A stretch of 64,000 nucleotides of DNA from Herbaspirillum sp. DW155 (lineage in GTDB: Bacteria; Pseudomonadota; Gammaproteobacteria; Burkholderiales; Burkholderiaceae_D): NCBI RefSeq assembly GCF_037076565.1, contig NZ_AP029028.1, forward strand, positions 3,906,001-3,970,000, in the 5' to 3' direction. A program made the position numbers and the translations under genes. The notes under the pieces are model-generated. The model had not been told where the DNA came from, did no database searches, and worked only from the letters and a program-made list of their open reading frames with translations. Shown piece by piece: positions 45,796-54,900 of this stretch (its first letter is position 1; each line of letters opens with the position of its first letter).

Positions 45796-46847
45796 TTCGC
45801 CAGGCTTTCAAATTGCACGCGAGGATCGACCCAGACATAGCAGAGGTCGCCGATGAGCTTGACCGCCAGGCCGATCAGCGTGAACAGGTAGAGCGTGCCC
45901 ATGACCACCGGATAGTCGCGGCGGATCACGGCTTCATACGACAGCAAACCCAGTCCGTCCAGCGAGAACAGCGTCTCGATCAACAGGCTGCCGGCGAAGA
46001 AGGCACCGATGAAGGCGGCCGGGAAACCGGTCACCAGCGGAATGAGCGCATTGCGAAAGACGTGCTTGTAGAGCACCCGCTTTTCCGAGAGGCCCTTGGC
46101 GCGCGCAGTGAGTACATATTGTTTACGGATTTCCTCGAGGAAGGTGTTCTTGGTCAGCATGGTCATAGTGGCAAACGAGCCCGCCACCGAGGCAATGATG
46201 GGCAGCGTGATATGCCAGAGGTAGTCGGTGATCTTGCCGAACCAGGAGAGCTGCGCCCAGTTGTCGGAGGTCAGCCCGCGCAGCGGGAACCATTGCAGGA
46301 AGCTGCCGCCGCCAAACATCACCAGCAGGAACACGCCCAGCACGAAACCGGGAATCGAGTAGCCCACCAGCACCGCAGCGCTGGTGACCGAATCGAAGCG
46401 GCTGCCCTCGCGCACAGCCTTGGCGATTCCCAGCGGTACCGAGATCAGGTAGGTAATGAAGAAGGTCCACAAACCGATGCTGATGGAGACCGGCATCTTC
46501 GACTTCACCAGCTCCCAGACATCGGCATGGCGATAGAAGCTGCGGCCGAGGTCGAAGGTGGCGAACCCCTTGAGCATCAGCCAGAAGCGCTCCAACGGTG
46601 GCTTGTCGAAACCGTACAGGGCCTTGATTTCCTTGACGCGTTCGGCATCCACACCCTGGCGACCGCGATAGGCACCGCTGCCACCGGCCGATTCGTGCAC
46701 GCCGGAGCGCCCGCGCAACTCCTGCACCATCTGCTCCACCGGACCGCCCGGCACGAACTGGATCACGGCAAAGGTAATGGCGATGACGCCCAGCAGCGTG
46801 GGCACCATCAGGAGGATGCGCTTGAGAATGTAAGCCCAGATATTCAT
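45792..46847 (-). CDS. yejB: Peptide ABC transporter permease YejB
   Basis: A 351-residue DppB-like permease. The N-terminal helix IWAYILKRILLMVPTLLGVIA opens the protein. A periplasmic insert with a Gly/Ser-rich stretch (about 45-75) follows, then five more helices and the EAA loop EEIRKQYVLTARAKGLSEKR. Starts 58 bases after the yejA stop. Confidence 0.94.
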   Translation of the reverse strand: MNIWAYILKRILLMVPTLLGVIAITFAVIQFVPGGPVEQMVQELRGRSGVHESAGGSGAYRGRQGVDAERVKEIKALYGFDKPPLERFWLMLKGFATFDLGRSFYRHADVWELVKSKMPVSISIGLWTFFITYLISVPLGIAKAVREGSRFDSVTSAAVLVGYSIPGFVLGVFLLVMFGGGSFLQWFPLRGLTSDNWAQLSWFGKITDYLWHITLPIIASVAGSFATMTMLTKNTFLEEIRKQYVLTARAKGLSEKRVLYKHVFRNALIPLVTGFPAAFIGAFFAGSLLIETLFSLDGLGLLSYEAVIRRDYPVVMGTLYLFTLIGLAVKLIGDLCYVWVDPRVQFESLAK

Positions 46848-46905
46848 GGCAAGTGCTTTCTTGTTTCCGGAGGCAGGATCGGTGTCATGGGAAGGCAGCG
46901 CTTTT

Positions 46906-48723
46906 TCAGCGCGGCTTTTCTTCCCACCACATGCTGACCACGTAGGGATTGGCTTCGTAGTACCTGGGCAGTACCGCAGGAATGCCGAAGCGGTTGCGGT
47001 AGGCCATGCGGTGCGTGGACGAATACCAGTGCGGCACGGTGATGTAGAGATTGAGCAGCACCCGGTCCAGCGCGTGGGTGGCTGTCAGCAGTTCGGCGCG
47101 CGAATGGGCCGCCACCACCTTGCCGATCAACTGGTCCACCGCGGCATTCTTCAGTCCCCAGACATTGTTGGAACCGGATTCGTCGGCCGCGCGCGAGCCG
47201 TAGATGTCGAACATCTCGCTGCCCGGACTGTTGGTGGCGGGGATGGCCAGGCTGGTCATGTCGAACTCGAAGTTCTCCAGCAGCTTTTGCGCCAGCGCGT
47301 AATCCACCGTGCGCTGGTTCACGCGGACCCCGAGTTTCTCCAGGTTGCGGACATAGATGCTGATGACGCGCGACATCGAAGGCTGGTCGTCGAGGATTTC
47401 CATCTGGAACACCTCGCCCTTGTCATTGCGCAAAGCGCCGTCGCGATAAGTCCACCCGGCTTCCTGGAACAGCCGTCGCGCTTGCATCAGGTTGGCCCGC
47501 AAGGAGCCGGGCGGATCGGTATTGGGCGGCGCCGGTACCGGGCCGAAGACGGCGGCCGGCAACTGGGCACGCAAGGGTTCCAGCAGCTTGAGTTCGTCCG
47601 CCGACGGGCTGCCGGTGGCCGCCAGTTCGGAATTGGCGAAGTAGGAATCGACGCGGGTGTACTGGTTGTAGAACAGTTGCCGGTTCATCCACTGGAAGTC
47701 CAGCGCCAGGCCCAGCGCGCGGCGCACCCGCGCATCCTGGAATTGCGGGCGGCGCAGGTTCATCACGAACCCCTGCATGTTGGCGCCGTTGTGATGCGGG
47801 AAGGCGCGCTTGACGATCTGGCCATCCGAAAATTTCGGACCGGTATAGCCACGCGCCCAGTTCTTGGCGCTGTACTCGACCACGACGTCGAATTCGCCTG
47901 CCTTGAAGGCTTCCAGCCGGGCCAGGTCATCCTTGTAGAAGCGATAGGCGATGCGCGCGAAGTTGTACATGCCGCGCCGCGTGGGCAGGTCATTGCCCCA
48001 GTAATCGGCACGGCGCTGATAGATGATGCTGCGGCCCGGATCGTAGCTTTCGATGGCATAAGGACCGCTGGCAATGGGCGGGGTGAGCTGGATGCGGTCG
48101 AATGGCGTGCCCGCGCCCCACTTGGGCGAGAACACCGGCAGGCCGCCCACGATCAGGGGTAGTTCATGGTTGTCGCTTTTGAAGTCGAAGCGCACCGTCA
48201 TCGGATCGACCACCACGCAACGTTCCACGTCACCGAAGAGCGACTTGAACTGCGGCGAGCCCTTGCTCATCAGGGTATCGAAGGAATACCTGACGTCGGC
48301 GGCCGTGACCGGATCGCCATTGTTGAAGCGTGCCTTGGGGTTGAGATGGAAACGCATCGAACGCCGGTCCGGCGCCACCACCATATCGTCGGCCAGCAGG
48401 CCGTACATGGAGGCCACTTCATCGGCCGAGCCCACGGCCAGGGTTTCGAACATGAACTGGTCCACGCCGGCAGCGGCCACGCCCTTGAGCGAGAAGGGAT
48501 TGAATTTGTCGAAGCTGGTGCGGGCGTCCGGATTGGCCAGGTAAAGGGTGCCGCGCTTGGGGGCATCCGGATTGACGTAATCGAAATGGGTGAAGCCGGG
48601 CCGGTACTTGGGCGTGTCATACAGCGAAAAGGCATGCTCGGCGGCGGCCGGGGTGCCATGGGCCAGGGCGGCGGCCAGCAGGCAGGAGAGGAAAATCTTG
48701 GCTGTCTTCAGGGGCTGGACCAT
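46906..48723 (-). CDS. yejA: Periplasmic oligopeptide-binding protein YejA
   Basis: 605 residues of the SBP_bac_5 family. I start at ATG 48723 (MVQPLKTAKIFLSCLL), which gives a compact signal peptide ending near PAAA; a TTG 15 codons upstream is the alternative. Typical segments are YLANPDARTSFDKFNPFSLKG, RSMRFHLNPKARFNNGDPVTAADV and MNLRRPQFQDARVRRAL. The length matches E. coli YejA. It heads the yejABEF operon and delivers peptides to YejBEF. Confidence 0.94.
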   Translation of the reverse strand: MVQPLKTAKIFLSCLLAAALAHGTPAAAEHAFSLYDTPKYRPGFTHFDYVNPDAPKRGTLYLANPDARTSFDKFNPFSLKGVAAAGVDQFMFETLAVGSADEVASMYGLLADDMVVAPDRRSMRFHLNPKARFNNGDPVTAADVRYSFDTLMSKGSPQFKSLFGDVERCVVVDPMTVRFDFKSDNHELPLIVGGLPVFSPKWGAGTPFDRIQLTPPIASGPYAIESYDPGRSIIYQRRADYWGNDLPTRRGMYNFARIAYRFYKDDLARLEAFKAGEFDVVVEYSAKNWARGYTGPKFSDGQIVKRAFPHHNGANMQGFVMNLRRPQFQDARVRRALGLALDFQWMNRQLFYNQYTRVDSYFANSELAATGSPSADELKLLEPLRAQLPAAVFGPVPAPPNTDPPGSLRANLMQARRLFQEAGWTYRDGALRNDKGEVFQMEILDDQPSMSRVISIYVRNLEKLGVRVNQRTVDYALAQKLLENFEFDMTSLAIPATNSPGSEMFDIYGSRAADESGSNNVWGLKNAAVDQLIGKVVAAHSRAELLTATHALDRVLLNLYITVPHWYSSTHRMAYRNRFGIPAVLPRYYEANPYVVSMWWEEKPR

Positions 48724-48944
48724 GCGGTTGTCTGTCTGAACTCTCGTGGGCTGTGATGTCTCTGGCAAGCAAGTCCCGCGCCTGATGGCTTGATGCCTGC
48801 TGCCTGAAGGGGTGGGCCGGGATCCGGAAACGATTTCCGTGTCGGGGCATTGTAAAGAGAGCAGCGATTACAGGGAAGCAATTAAAGCAACTTAACAAAT
48901 GCGGCTTGGCCCCACTGCGCCCAGCCCCGCCAGCGCCGCAAAGG

Positions 48945-48973
48945 TTGCCGCGCCTGCCGCAAGCCCCTACAAT
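48945..48973 (+). promoter_or_regulatory. Promoter for fabI
   Basis: TTGCCG (48945-48950) and TACAAT (48968-48973) are exactly 17 bases apart, about 120 bases before the fabI ATG. The 369-base region 48724-49092 also must hold the divergent yejA promoter, which I could not place with confidence. Confidence 0.65.
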
Positions 48974-49092
48974 CCGGGTCTGTCCCATCCCGGCTGCCGC
49001 CCCGCGCGGCGCCGCTATCACTTACCGGCCGCACCGCGCCTGCTTCTGCCTGCCAGGAGTGCACAGCACGCGGCGGCCCCTACGGAGTCAAC

Positions 49093-49875
49093 ATGGCATT
49101 TCTGCAAGGCAAAAAAATCCTGATCACCGGCTTGCTGTCCAACCGTTCCATCGCCTACGGCATCGCCCAGGCGTGCAAGCGCGAAGGCGCTGAACTGGCC
49201 TTCACCTATGTTGGTGAACGCTTCAAGGACCGCATCACCAAGTTCGCCGAAGAATTCGACAGCAAGCTCGTCTTCGACTGCGACGTCGGCAGCGATGAGC
49301 AGATCAATGCCCTGTTCGCCGACCTGGGCAAGTCCTGGAGCCAGCTGGACGGCCTGGTGCACGCCATCGGCTTCGCCCCCTCCGAAGCCATTGCCGGCGA
49401 TTTCCTGGAAGGCTTCTCGCGCGAGGGCTTCAAGATCGCCCACGACATCTCCGCCTACAGTTTCCCGGCCATGGCCAAGGCTGCCATGCCGCTGCTCTCG
49501 TCCAACGCCGCCCTGCTGACCCTGACCTACCTGGGTTCGGAGCGTGTGGTGCCCAACTACAACACCATGGGCCTGGCCAAGGCCTCGCTGGAAGCCTCGG
49601 TGCGCTACCTGGCCGAATCGCTGGGCCCGAAGGGCGTGCGCGTCAATGGCGTCTCGGCCGGTCCCATCAAGACCCTGGCCGCCAGCGGCATCAAAGGCTT
49701 CGGCAAGATCCTGGGTGCCGTGGCGGCGACCGCCCCGCTGCGCCGCAACGTCACCATCGAAGACGTCGGCAATGCATCGGCCTTCCTGCTCTCCGACCTG
49801 GCCTCGGGCATCACCGGCGAAATCACCTACGTGGATGGCGGTTTCTCCCGCGTGGTGGGCGGCATGGCGGAGTAA
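49093..49875 (+). CDS. fabI: NADH-dependent enoyl-ACP reductase FabI
   Basis: A 260-residue atypical short-chain dehydrogenase that completes each cycle of fatty acid elongation; target of triclosan and isoniazid-like inhibitors. Tyr146, Tyr156 and Lys163 stand at the same numbers as in E. coli. The cofactor motif [13 protein letters not shown] and the [15 protein letters not shown] segment are intact. ATG 49093 follows GGAG. Single gene, followed by a hairpin and the long rhlE leader. Confidence 0.97.
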   Translation: MAFLQGKKILITGLLSNRSIAYGIAQACKREGAELAFTYVGERFKDRITKFAEEFDSKLVFDCDVGSDEQINALFADLGKSWSQLDGLVHAIGFAPSEAIAGDFLEGFSREGFKIAHDISAYSFPAMAKAAMPLLSSNAALLTLTYLGSERVVPNYNTMGLAKASLEASVRYLAESLGPKGVRVNGVSAGPIKTLAASGIKGFGKILGAVAATAPLRRNVTIEDVGNASAFLLSDLASGITGEITYVDGGFSRVVGGMAE

Positions 49876-49918
49876 TTGCTGAAATTTGCAAGCGTCCCCC
49901 ACAATAAAGAGACAGTTT

Positions 49919-49950
49919 CTCGAAATAGCTTCGTGCTAATTTCGAGGTTT
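49919..49950 (+). terminator. Probable terminator hairpin after fabI
   Basis: CTCGAAAT (49919-49926) pairs with ATTTCGAG (49939-49946), extended by AGC/GCT with one bulged A and a TTCGT loop; GTTTT follows. The T run is short, so termination may be partial and could let transcription continue into rhlE. Confidence 0.55.
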
Positions 49951-49958
49951 TAGGGTAT

Positions 49959-50276
49959 GATTCGCCTTGTGCATCGCAATAACCGATGTACAGGCGAATC
50001 GGATGTGAAATCTGCCCTGTAGAGTTTCCCGCCGTATTTGCCCAAGCAGCTTCGCAAGCCTTACCTGTCATTACGACAAGTTCCCAGTAAAAGCCCCCCG
50101 CCCCTGGCATCCTTTGATGATGCCGTCCCGGCGCAAAGCTTTTGTGCCGAAATTTCTTTGTATTTTTCATAGTCATTTCGTCGGTTGGCGTTGCTTTTTT
50201 TCGTTCAGGCACTCGATGCCCGGCGCGCTTGCGTGCGCCCGTCTCGTGCCTGTCGTTCACATTCACGAAAGAGATT
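49959..50276 (+). promoter_or_regulatory. Structured leader upstream of rhlE
   Basis: The 401 bases between fabI and rhlE (49876-50276) contain no plausible gene. Besides the fabI hairpin there is a stem of about 17 bp at 49959-49976 and 49984-50000, with one bulge and one mismatch, closed by a seven-base loop. A pyrimidine-rich, T-rich stretch near 50160-50210 follows, and GAAAGAG precedes the rhlE ATG. Long structured leaders are known for cold-responsive DEAD-box helicase genes. Autoregulation here is inference. Confidence 0.5.
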
Positions 50277-51785
50277 ATGACTTTTGAAGCACTCGGCCTG
50301 AACCCTTCGATCATCAAAGCCCTGACCGAAGCAGGCTATACCTCCCCGACCCCGGTCCAGGAAAAGGCCATCCCCGCCGCCATCAGCGGCCAGGATCTGC
50401 TGGTGTCCTCGCAGACCGGCTCGGGCAAGACCGCCGCCTTCATGCTGCCGTCGCTGCACCAGCTGGCCGACCTGCCGCAGGCGCCGCAAGCAGCCCGTAC
50501 CCCCAACCAGGAACGCCAGGCCAGCCGTGCCCGTGGCGAGCGTCCGCGTTACCAGCCGGCACAGCCGAAGATGCTGGTGCTGACCCCGACCCGCGAACTG
50601 GCTCTGCAAGTGACCACCGCCACCGACAAGTACGGTGCCTACATGCGCCGTGTGCGCGTGGTGTCCATCCTGGGCGGCATGCCGTATCCGAAGCAGATGC
50701 AACTGCTGTCGCGCAATCCGGAAATCCTGGTGGCGACCCCGGGCCGTCTGATCGACCATATGGAGTCGGGCAAGATCGACTTCTCGCAACTGCAGATCCT
50801 GGTGCTGGACGAAGCCGACCGCATGCTGGACATGGGCTTCATCGACGACATCGAAAAGATCGTCGCCGCCACCCCGGCCACGCGCCAAACCATGCTGTTC
50901 TCGGCCACGCTGGACGGCGTGGTCGGCAACATGGCCAAGCGCATCACCAACAACCCGCTGACCATCCAGATCGCCAGCTCGTCGACCCGTCATGAAAACA
51001 TCATGCAGCGCGTGCACTTCGTGGATGACCTGTCGCACAAGAACCGCCTGCTGGACCACCTGCTGCGCGACACCAGCATCGACCAGGCCGTGATCTTCAC
51101 CGCCACCAAGCGTGACGCCGACACCATCGCCGATCGCCTCAACATCGCCGGTTTCGCGGCCGCCGCACTGCATGGCGACATGCACCAGGGCGCGCGCAAC
51201 CGTACCTTGAACAGCCTGCGCCGCGGCCAGGTGCGCATGCTGGTGGCCACTGACGTGGCAGCGCGCGGCATCGACGTGCCGGGCATCACCCACGTGTTCA
51301 ACTATGACCTGCCCAAGTTCGCTGAAGACTACGTGCACCGCATCGGCCGTACCGGCCGTGCCGGCCGCAATGGCGTGGCGATCTCGCTGGTCAATCACGC
51401 CGAAGGCATGCAGGTCAAGCGCATCGAGCGCTTCACCAAGCAGACCATTCCGGTGGATGTGGTCGAAGGTTTCGAGCCGAAGAAGTCGGCTGCACCGCGC
51501 AGCCCGCGCAAGCCGGGCGGCTGGCGTCCGGGTGATGGCCGTAGCAACAACGGCCCGCGCTTCGGCGCCGGCAACCGCGAAGGCGGTGGTCATCGCGAAG
51601 GTGGTTTCGGTGGCAATCGTGAAGGCGGCCATCGCGAAGGCGGCTACAACCGCGAAGGCCGCAGCTTCGGCGGCGCCAAGCCGGCCGGCAACGGTCCTCG
51701 TCGCGAAGGTGGCGGCGGTGGCTACAAGGGCAACGGCGGCGGCTTCCGCGCCGACGGCCCGCGCCGCTCCTACGGTGATCGTTGA
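50277..51785 (+). CDS. rhlE: DEAD-box ATP-dependent RNA helicase RhlE
   Basis: 502 residues from ATG 50277 (MTFEALGLNPSI), with GAAAGAG upstream; the frame continues 45 codons further upstream without helicase features. Q motif PTPVQEKAIP, Walker A SQTGSGKTAA, motif Ia PTRELALQV, DEAD box LDEADRMLDMGF, SAT, and motif VI HRIGRTGRAGR are present. An insert of about 35 residues rich in Arg and Pro follows motif I, as in RhlE. The last 95 residues are a basic Gly/Arg tail with repeated NREGG and HREGG units, probably for RNA binding. Likely roles are ribosome assembly and mRNA turnover. Confidence 0.95.
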   Translation: MTFEALGLNPSIIKALTEAGYTSPTPVQEKAIPAAISGQDLLVSSQTGSGKTAAFMLPSLHQLADLPQAPQAARTPNQERQASRARGERPRYQPAQPKMLVLTPTRELALQVTTATDKYGAYMRRVRVVSILGGMPYPKQMQLLSRNPEILVATPGRLIDHMESGKIDFSQLQILVLDEADRMLDMGFIDDIEKIVAATPATRQTMLFSATLDGVVGNMAKRITNNPLTIQIASSSTRHENIMQRVHFVDDLSHKNRLLDHLLRDTSIDQAVIFTATKRDADTIADRLNIAGFAAAALHGDMHQGARNRTLNSLRRGQVRMLVATDVAARGIDVPGITHVFNYDLPKFAEDYVHRIGRTGRAGRNGVAISLVNHAEGMQVKRIERFTKQTIPVDVVEGFEPKKSAAPRSPRKPGGWRPGDGRSNNGPRFGAGNREGGGHREGGFGGNREGGHREGGYNREGRSFGGAKPAGNGPRREGGGGGYKGNGGGFRADGPRRSYGDR

Positions 51786-51810
51786 TTGCTGCAGGCAGTG
51801 CTGATGTTGA

Positions 51811-51842
51811 AAAGCCGCTTCCGAGGAAGCGGCTTTTTCTTT
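51811..51842. terminator. Bidirectional terminator between rhlE and pqiC
   Basis: Twelve-base perfect arms AAAGCCGCTTCC (51811-51822) and GGAAGCGGCTTT (51825-51836) with TTTTTCTTT after them on the plus strand and TTTTC on the minus strand. It serves both convergent transcripts. Confidence 0.92.
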
Positions 51843-51863
51843 GGTGCTACAGAATGTGCTTGC

Positions 51864-52502
51864 TCAACTTGCGCACTGCCCACCCTGCCGCGCCTGCAAA
51901 GCTCGGACATTATCGGCAATCGCCTGCACCGCCTGCCCTACCGCCCTCTGCGTGGCCGCGACCACATCGGCATTGCTGCCACCGGCCACACGCTCCACTA
52001 CCGTCAAGCGGCAAGCGGCGCTGCTGCGATCATCTGAACGGGTGATGGTCCAGCCGAAGCTGGCCTGGACCCGGCCGTTTCGGGCGGCGTCGAAATCGCG
52101 CAATTCCACATTGATACGGTAGCTGGGCTGGTCCGCCGGGCGTGCGCCGCGGGAGACGTCGATGGCGCCCAGTCTTGCGGCCACGCCGGCGGACAGCGCA
52201 TCGCGCAATTCATTGTTGAAGGGCGAGGACCAGCGGTCCTGCTCCAGCACATCGAGGCGCGTGGCATCGCTGCGCACCACCAGTTGCGGACGCGCCAGCC
52301 GCTCCGGCACGGCCACCGGCATGACCTCGATGAAGGCCTGCGGTCCCTGGCTGGCGCTGCGCGCAGAGGCAGCGCCCTCGGCGGGCATGGCCAGCGTGTA
52401 GAACTGCGTCGGCGGCGTGCTGCCGCAGGCGGCCAGCAGGCTTGCGGCCAGGGCGACTGCGCCCAGGGTCTTGAGGGAAAAACGCTTGGTGGCTTGCATC
52501 AT
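51864..52502 (-). CDS. pqiC: PqiC-type outer-membrane lipoprotein of an MCE lipid transporter
   Basis: 212 residues with a lipoprotein signal peptide ending in the lipobox LLAAC (Cys26). The ABC-transport auxiliary domain (DUF330/PqiC) follows, with QFYTLAMP, the typical RPQLVVRSD and FNNELRDALS. ATG 52502 overlaps the pqiB stop by four bases. In E. coli, PqiC docks the PqiB needle to the outer membrane. Confidence 0.9.
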   Translation of the reverse strand: MMQATKRFSLKTLGAVALAASLLAACGSTPPTQFYTLAMPAEGAASARSASQGPQAFIEVMPVAVPERLARPQLVVRSDATRLDVLEQDRWSSPFNNELRDALSAGVAARLGAIDVSRGARPADQPSYRINVELRDFDAARNGRVQASFGWTITRSDDRSSAACRLTVVERVAGGSNADVVAATQRAVGQAVQAIADNVRALQARQGGQCAS

Positions 52503-54127
52503 GGCTCCTGTTTGCCCCGGATCAGCGATTCCGGATGCTGTTGCAGGTAATCGGTGAGGATGCGGATCGAGGCCGCAGCCTTGGTCAGTTCCCGCATGGT
52601 CTGGCGGATATCCTGCTGCAGCGGGGCGTCGTCCGAAAGCGTACGCTCGGCTGCATTCAAGGTCTTGCGGGCATCCTTCATCGCGGCCTGCATCTCGGGC
52701 GCGATGTCGTTATTGATGCGCGCGGCGGTCTGCTCGGCCGTGCTCAAGGTCTTGTTCAAGGTCTTCAGCGTGGTCTGCAGATCACGACCGATCTCATCGA
52801 AGGGTACCTTGGAGAGCTTGCCTGCAATGTCCGAGAGCTGCTGCTGCAATTCGTCCAGGCTGCCCGGAATGGTCGGCAGTTCCAGCGGCATCTTGTCCGG
52901 ATCGAACTGCACGGGCGCGGCCTTGGGGAAGAAATCGATGGCCACATACAACTGGCCGGTCAGCAGGTTGCCGTTACGCAGCTGGGCACGCATGCCACGC
53001 TTGACCAGCATGCGCATCACCTGTGCGTTGGAGCGGCGCTCGGCACCAGTCTCGTCACGGAAATGATGATCCAGACGGTCCGGATAGATCTGCACCAGCA
53101 CCGGCATGCGGAACTCCGCGCGCGCCTTGTCATACTCGACCCCGATGCTCTTGACTTCGCCCAGCACCACGCCGCGGAAGTCCACCGTGGCGCCTGGCTG
53201 CAGGCCGCGCAGCGACTGGTCGAAATACAGCAAGGCGGTTTGCGGTGCCCCGTCGGGCTCCTTCATGGCCGCGCTTTCGTCTTCCACCAGCGCATACTCG
53301 GTGCCTTCCTTGGCCGGCGTCCCCAACGGTCCTTCATCGCGGTCGCGGAAGGCGATGCCGCCCAGCACCACGGTGGACAGCGCTTGCGTATGCAGCTTGA
53401 AGCCGCTGGCATTGAGCTCCATGTCGAAGCCGCTGGCATGCCAGAAGCGCGAAGTCGGGGTAACGAACTTGTCGTAGGGCGCATTGACGAAGATGCGCAA
53501 GGTCACGCCGCGGCCATCGCTGTCGAGGTCATAGGCCACCACCTGGCCGACCTTGATACGGCGATAGAAGATGGGAGAACCGATGTCCAGCGAACCCAGG
53601 TCATCGGTATGCAGGACGAACTGGCGCCCGGAGGAATCGCGGGTCACGATGGGGGGCTGTTCCAGGCCGACGAAGTTCTTCTTGGTCTCGCCCGAGGCGC
53701 CGGCGTCGGCGCCGATGTAGGCGCCTGAGAGCAGCGTACCCAGGCCCGAGATGCCGGAGGCGGCAATGCGCGGACGTACCACCCAGAAGCGGGTGTCCTC
53801 GGCATTGAAGCCGGCGGCATCCTGGTTGAGCTGGATGCCTACCAGCACGTGCGAGCGGTCAGCGGCCAGTTTCAGGCTCTGTACCTGGCCGATTTCCACA
53901 TCCTTGTATTTCACCTTGGTCTTGCCAGCTTCCAGCCCTTCTGCAGAACGGAAACTGACGGTGACCATGGGACCGCGGTCAATCAGGATCTTGGTCACCA
54001 GCGTGAGGCCGACCAGAGCGGCAACGATGGGGATGAGCCACACCAGCGAGGGCAGCCAGTTGCGCTGGCGTGCCCGGCGCGGTTGCAGCAGCGCCGGCTT
54101 GTCATCGGAATGGTCGGGTGAAGTCAT
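52499..54127 (-). CDS. pqiB: PqiB, three-MCE-domain periplasmic lipid transport protein
   Basis: 542 residues: one N-terminal membrane helix (about 27-47), then three MCE domains (about 50-140, 165-260 and 290-400). The C-terminal part is long and helical (about 420-540), and in PqiB forms a needle spanning the periplasm. Typical motifs are GLEAGKTKVKYKDVEIGQV and GSPIFYRRIKVGQV. Overlaps both neighbouring genes by four bases. Moves lipids between inner and outer membranes. Confidence 0.94.
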   Translation of the reverse strand: MTSPDHSDDKPALLQPRRARQRNWLPSLVWLIPIVAALVGLTLVTKILIDRGPMVTVSFRSAEGLEAGKTKVKYKDVEIGQVQSLKLAADRSHVLVGIQLNQDAAGFNAEDTRFWVVRPRIAASGISGLGTLLSGAYIGADAGASGETKKNFVGLEQPPIVTRDSSGRQFVLHTDDLGSLDIGSPIFYRRIKVGQVVAYDLDSDGRGVTLRIFVNAPYDKFVTPTSRFWHASGFDMELNASGFKLHTQALSTVVLGGIAFRDRDEGPLGTPAKEGTEYALVEDESAAMKEPDGAPQTALLYFDQSLRGLQPGATVDFRGVVLGEVKSIGVEYDKARAEFRMPVLVQIYPDRLDHHFRDETGAERRSNAQVMRMLVKRGMRAQLRNGNLLTGQLYVAIDFFPKAAPVQFDPDKMPLELPTIPGSLDELQQQLSDIAGKLSKVPFDEIGRDLQTTLKTLNKTLSTAEQTAARINNDIAPEMQAAMKDARKTLNAAERTLSDDAPLQQDIRQTMRELTKAAASIRILTDYLQQHPESLIRGKQEP

Positions 54128-54900
54128 GCGGTTTCCTGTGGCTTGTGGGCAGTGTCGTGGGGAGAGGGGATGGCGGGAATGGCTTGGCCGGGATCATGCG
54201 AATCCTGGTCCTGTGGACGGTCATCCCAGATCAGGCGGGGATCGAAGGACAGCGAGGCCAGCATGGTCAGCACCACCACCGCACCGAAGGCGGCGATGCC
54301 AATACCGGCGTGGATATCGGCAAAGCCACGGATTTTTACCAGCCCGGTCAGGACCGAGACCACGAAGACGTCCAGCATGGACCAGCGGCCGATGGACTCG
54401 ACCACACGGTACAGCCGCGCACGCTGCAGGCGGCGCCAGCGGCTGCGGCGACGCGCCGAAAACACCAGGATGCCCAGCGCCACCAGCTTGAACAGCGGCA
54501 CCAGGAAGCTGGCCACGAACACCACCAGCGCCAGGCCCCATTCACCGGCGGTCCAGAAATAGATGACGCCGGAGAGAATCGTGTCGCGCTGTTCATCAAA
54601 CAAGGTGCTGGTCACCATCACCGGCATCATATTGGCCGGGATGTACATGATGCAGGCCGCGATCAGCAGCGCCCAGGTGCGGGTCAGGCTGTCGGCCTTG
54701 CGCACGTGCAGCGGAGCGTGGCACACGCCGCACGGCTGGTGGGGCTGCGCGCCCTCCCACACCGTGCCGCAGTGATGGCAGCCGATCACGCCCAGCGAGG
54801 CGGCATCCTGCACCTGCAAATCTTCATCCGGCTCCCGGGTGAGGTCGGGAGCCGGAGGCGCGGTGCGGCCCACGCTGGAGGAGAAGCGCCAACGGCTCAT
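54124..54900 (-). CDS. pqiA: PqiA second-half membrane protein
   Basis: 258 residues from ATG 54900 (MSRWRFSSSVG); longer readings upstream run into the preceding gene. A zinc-ribbon with two CxxC pairs (CHHCG, CGVCH) comes first, followed by four membrane helices of the PqiA domain (PANMMPVMVT, GLVKIRGFADI). It corresponds to the C-terminal half of E. coli PqiA, which carries two such domains in one chain of about 417 residues. Overlaps the first-half gene and pqiB by four bases. Confidence 0.9.
   Translation of the reverse strand: MSRWRFSSSVGRTAPPAPDLTREPDEDLQVQDAASLGVIGCHHCGTVWEGAQPHQPCGVCHAPLHVRKADSLTRTWALLIAACIMYIPANMMPVMVTSTLFDEQRDTILSGVIYFWTAGEWGLALVVFVASFLVPLFKLVALGILVFSARRRSRWRRLQRARLYRVVESIGRWSMLDVFVVSVLTGLVKIRGFADIHAGIGIAAFGAVVVLTMLASLSFDPRLIWDDRPQDQDSHDPGQAIPAIPSPHDTAHKPQETA

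Noticed and set aside
49823-50317. A 164-codon minus-strand frame across the fabI-rhlE gap
   Set aside because: It overlaps both genes' ends, has no recognisable motif, and the gap is better explained by RNA structure.
51530-51785. Tandem similar units at the end of rhlE, considered as a CRISPR or DNA repeat
   Set aside because: They encode the NREGG/HREGG Gly-Arg tail in frame, with no constant spacer length.
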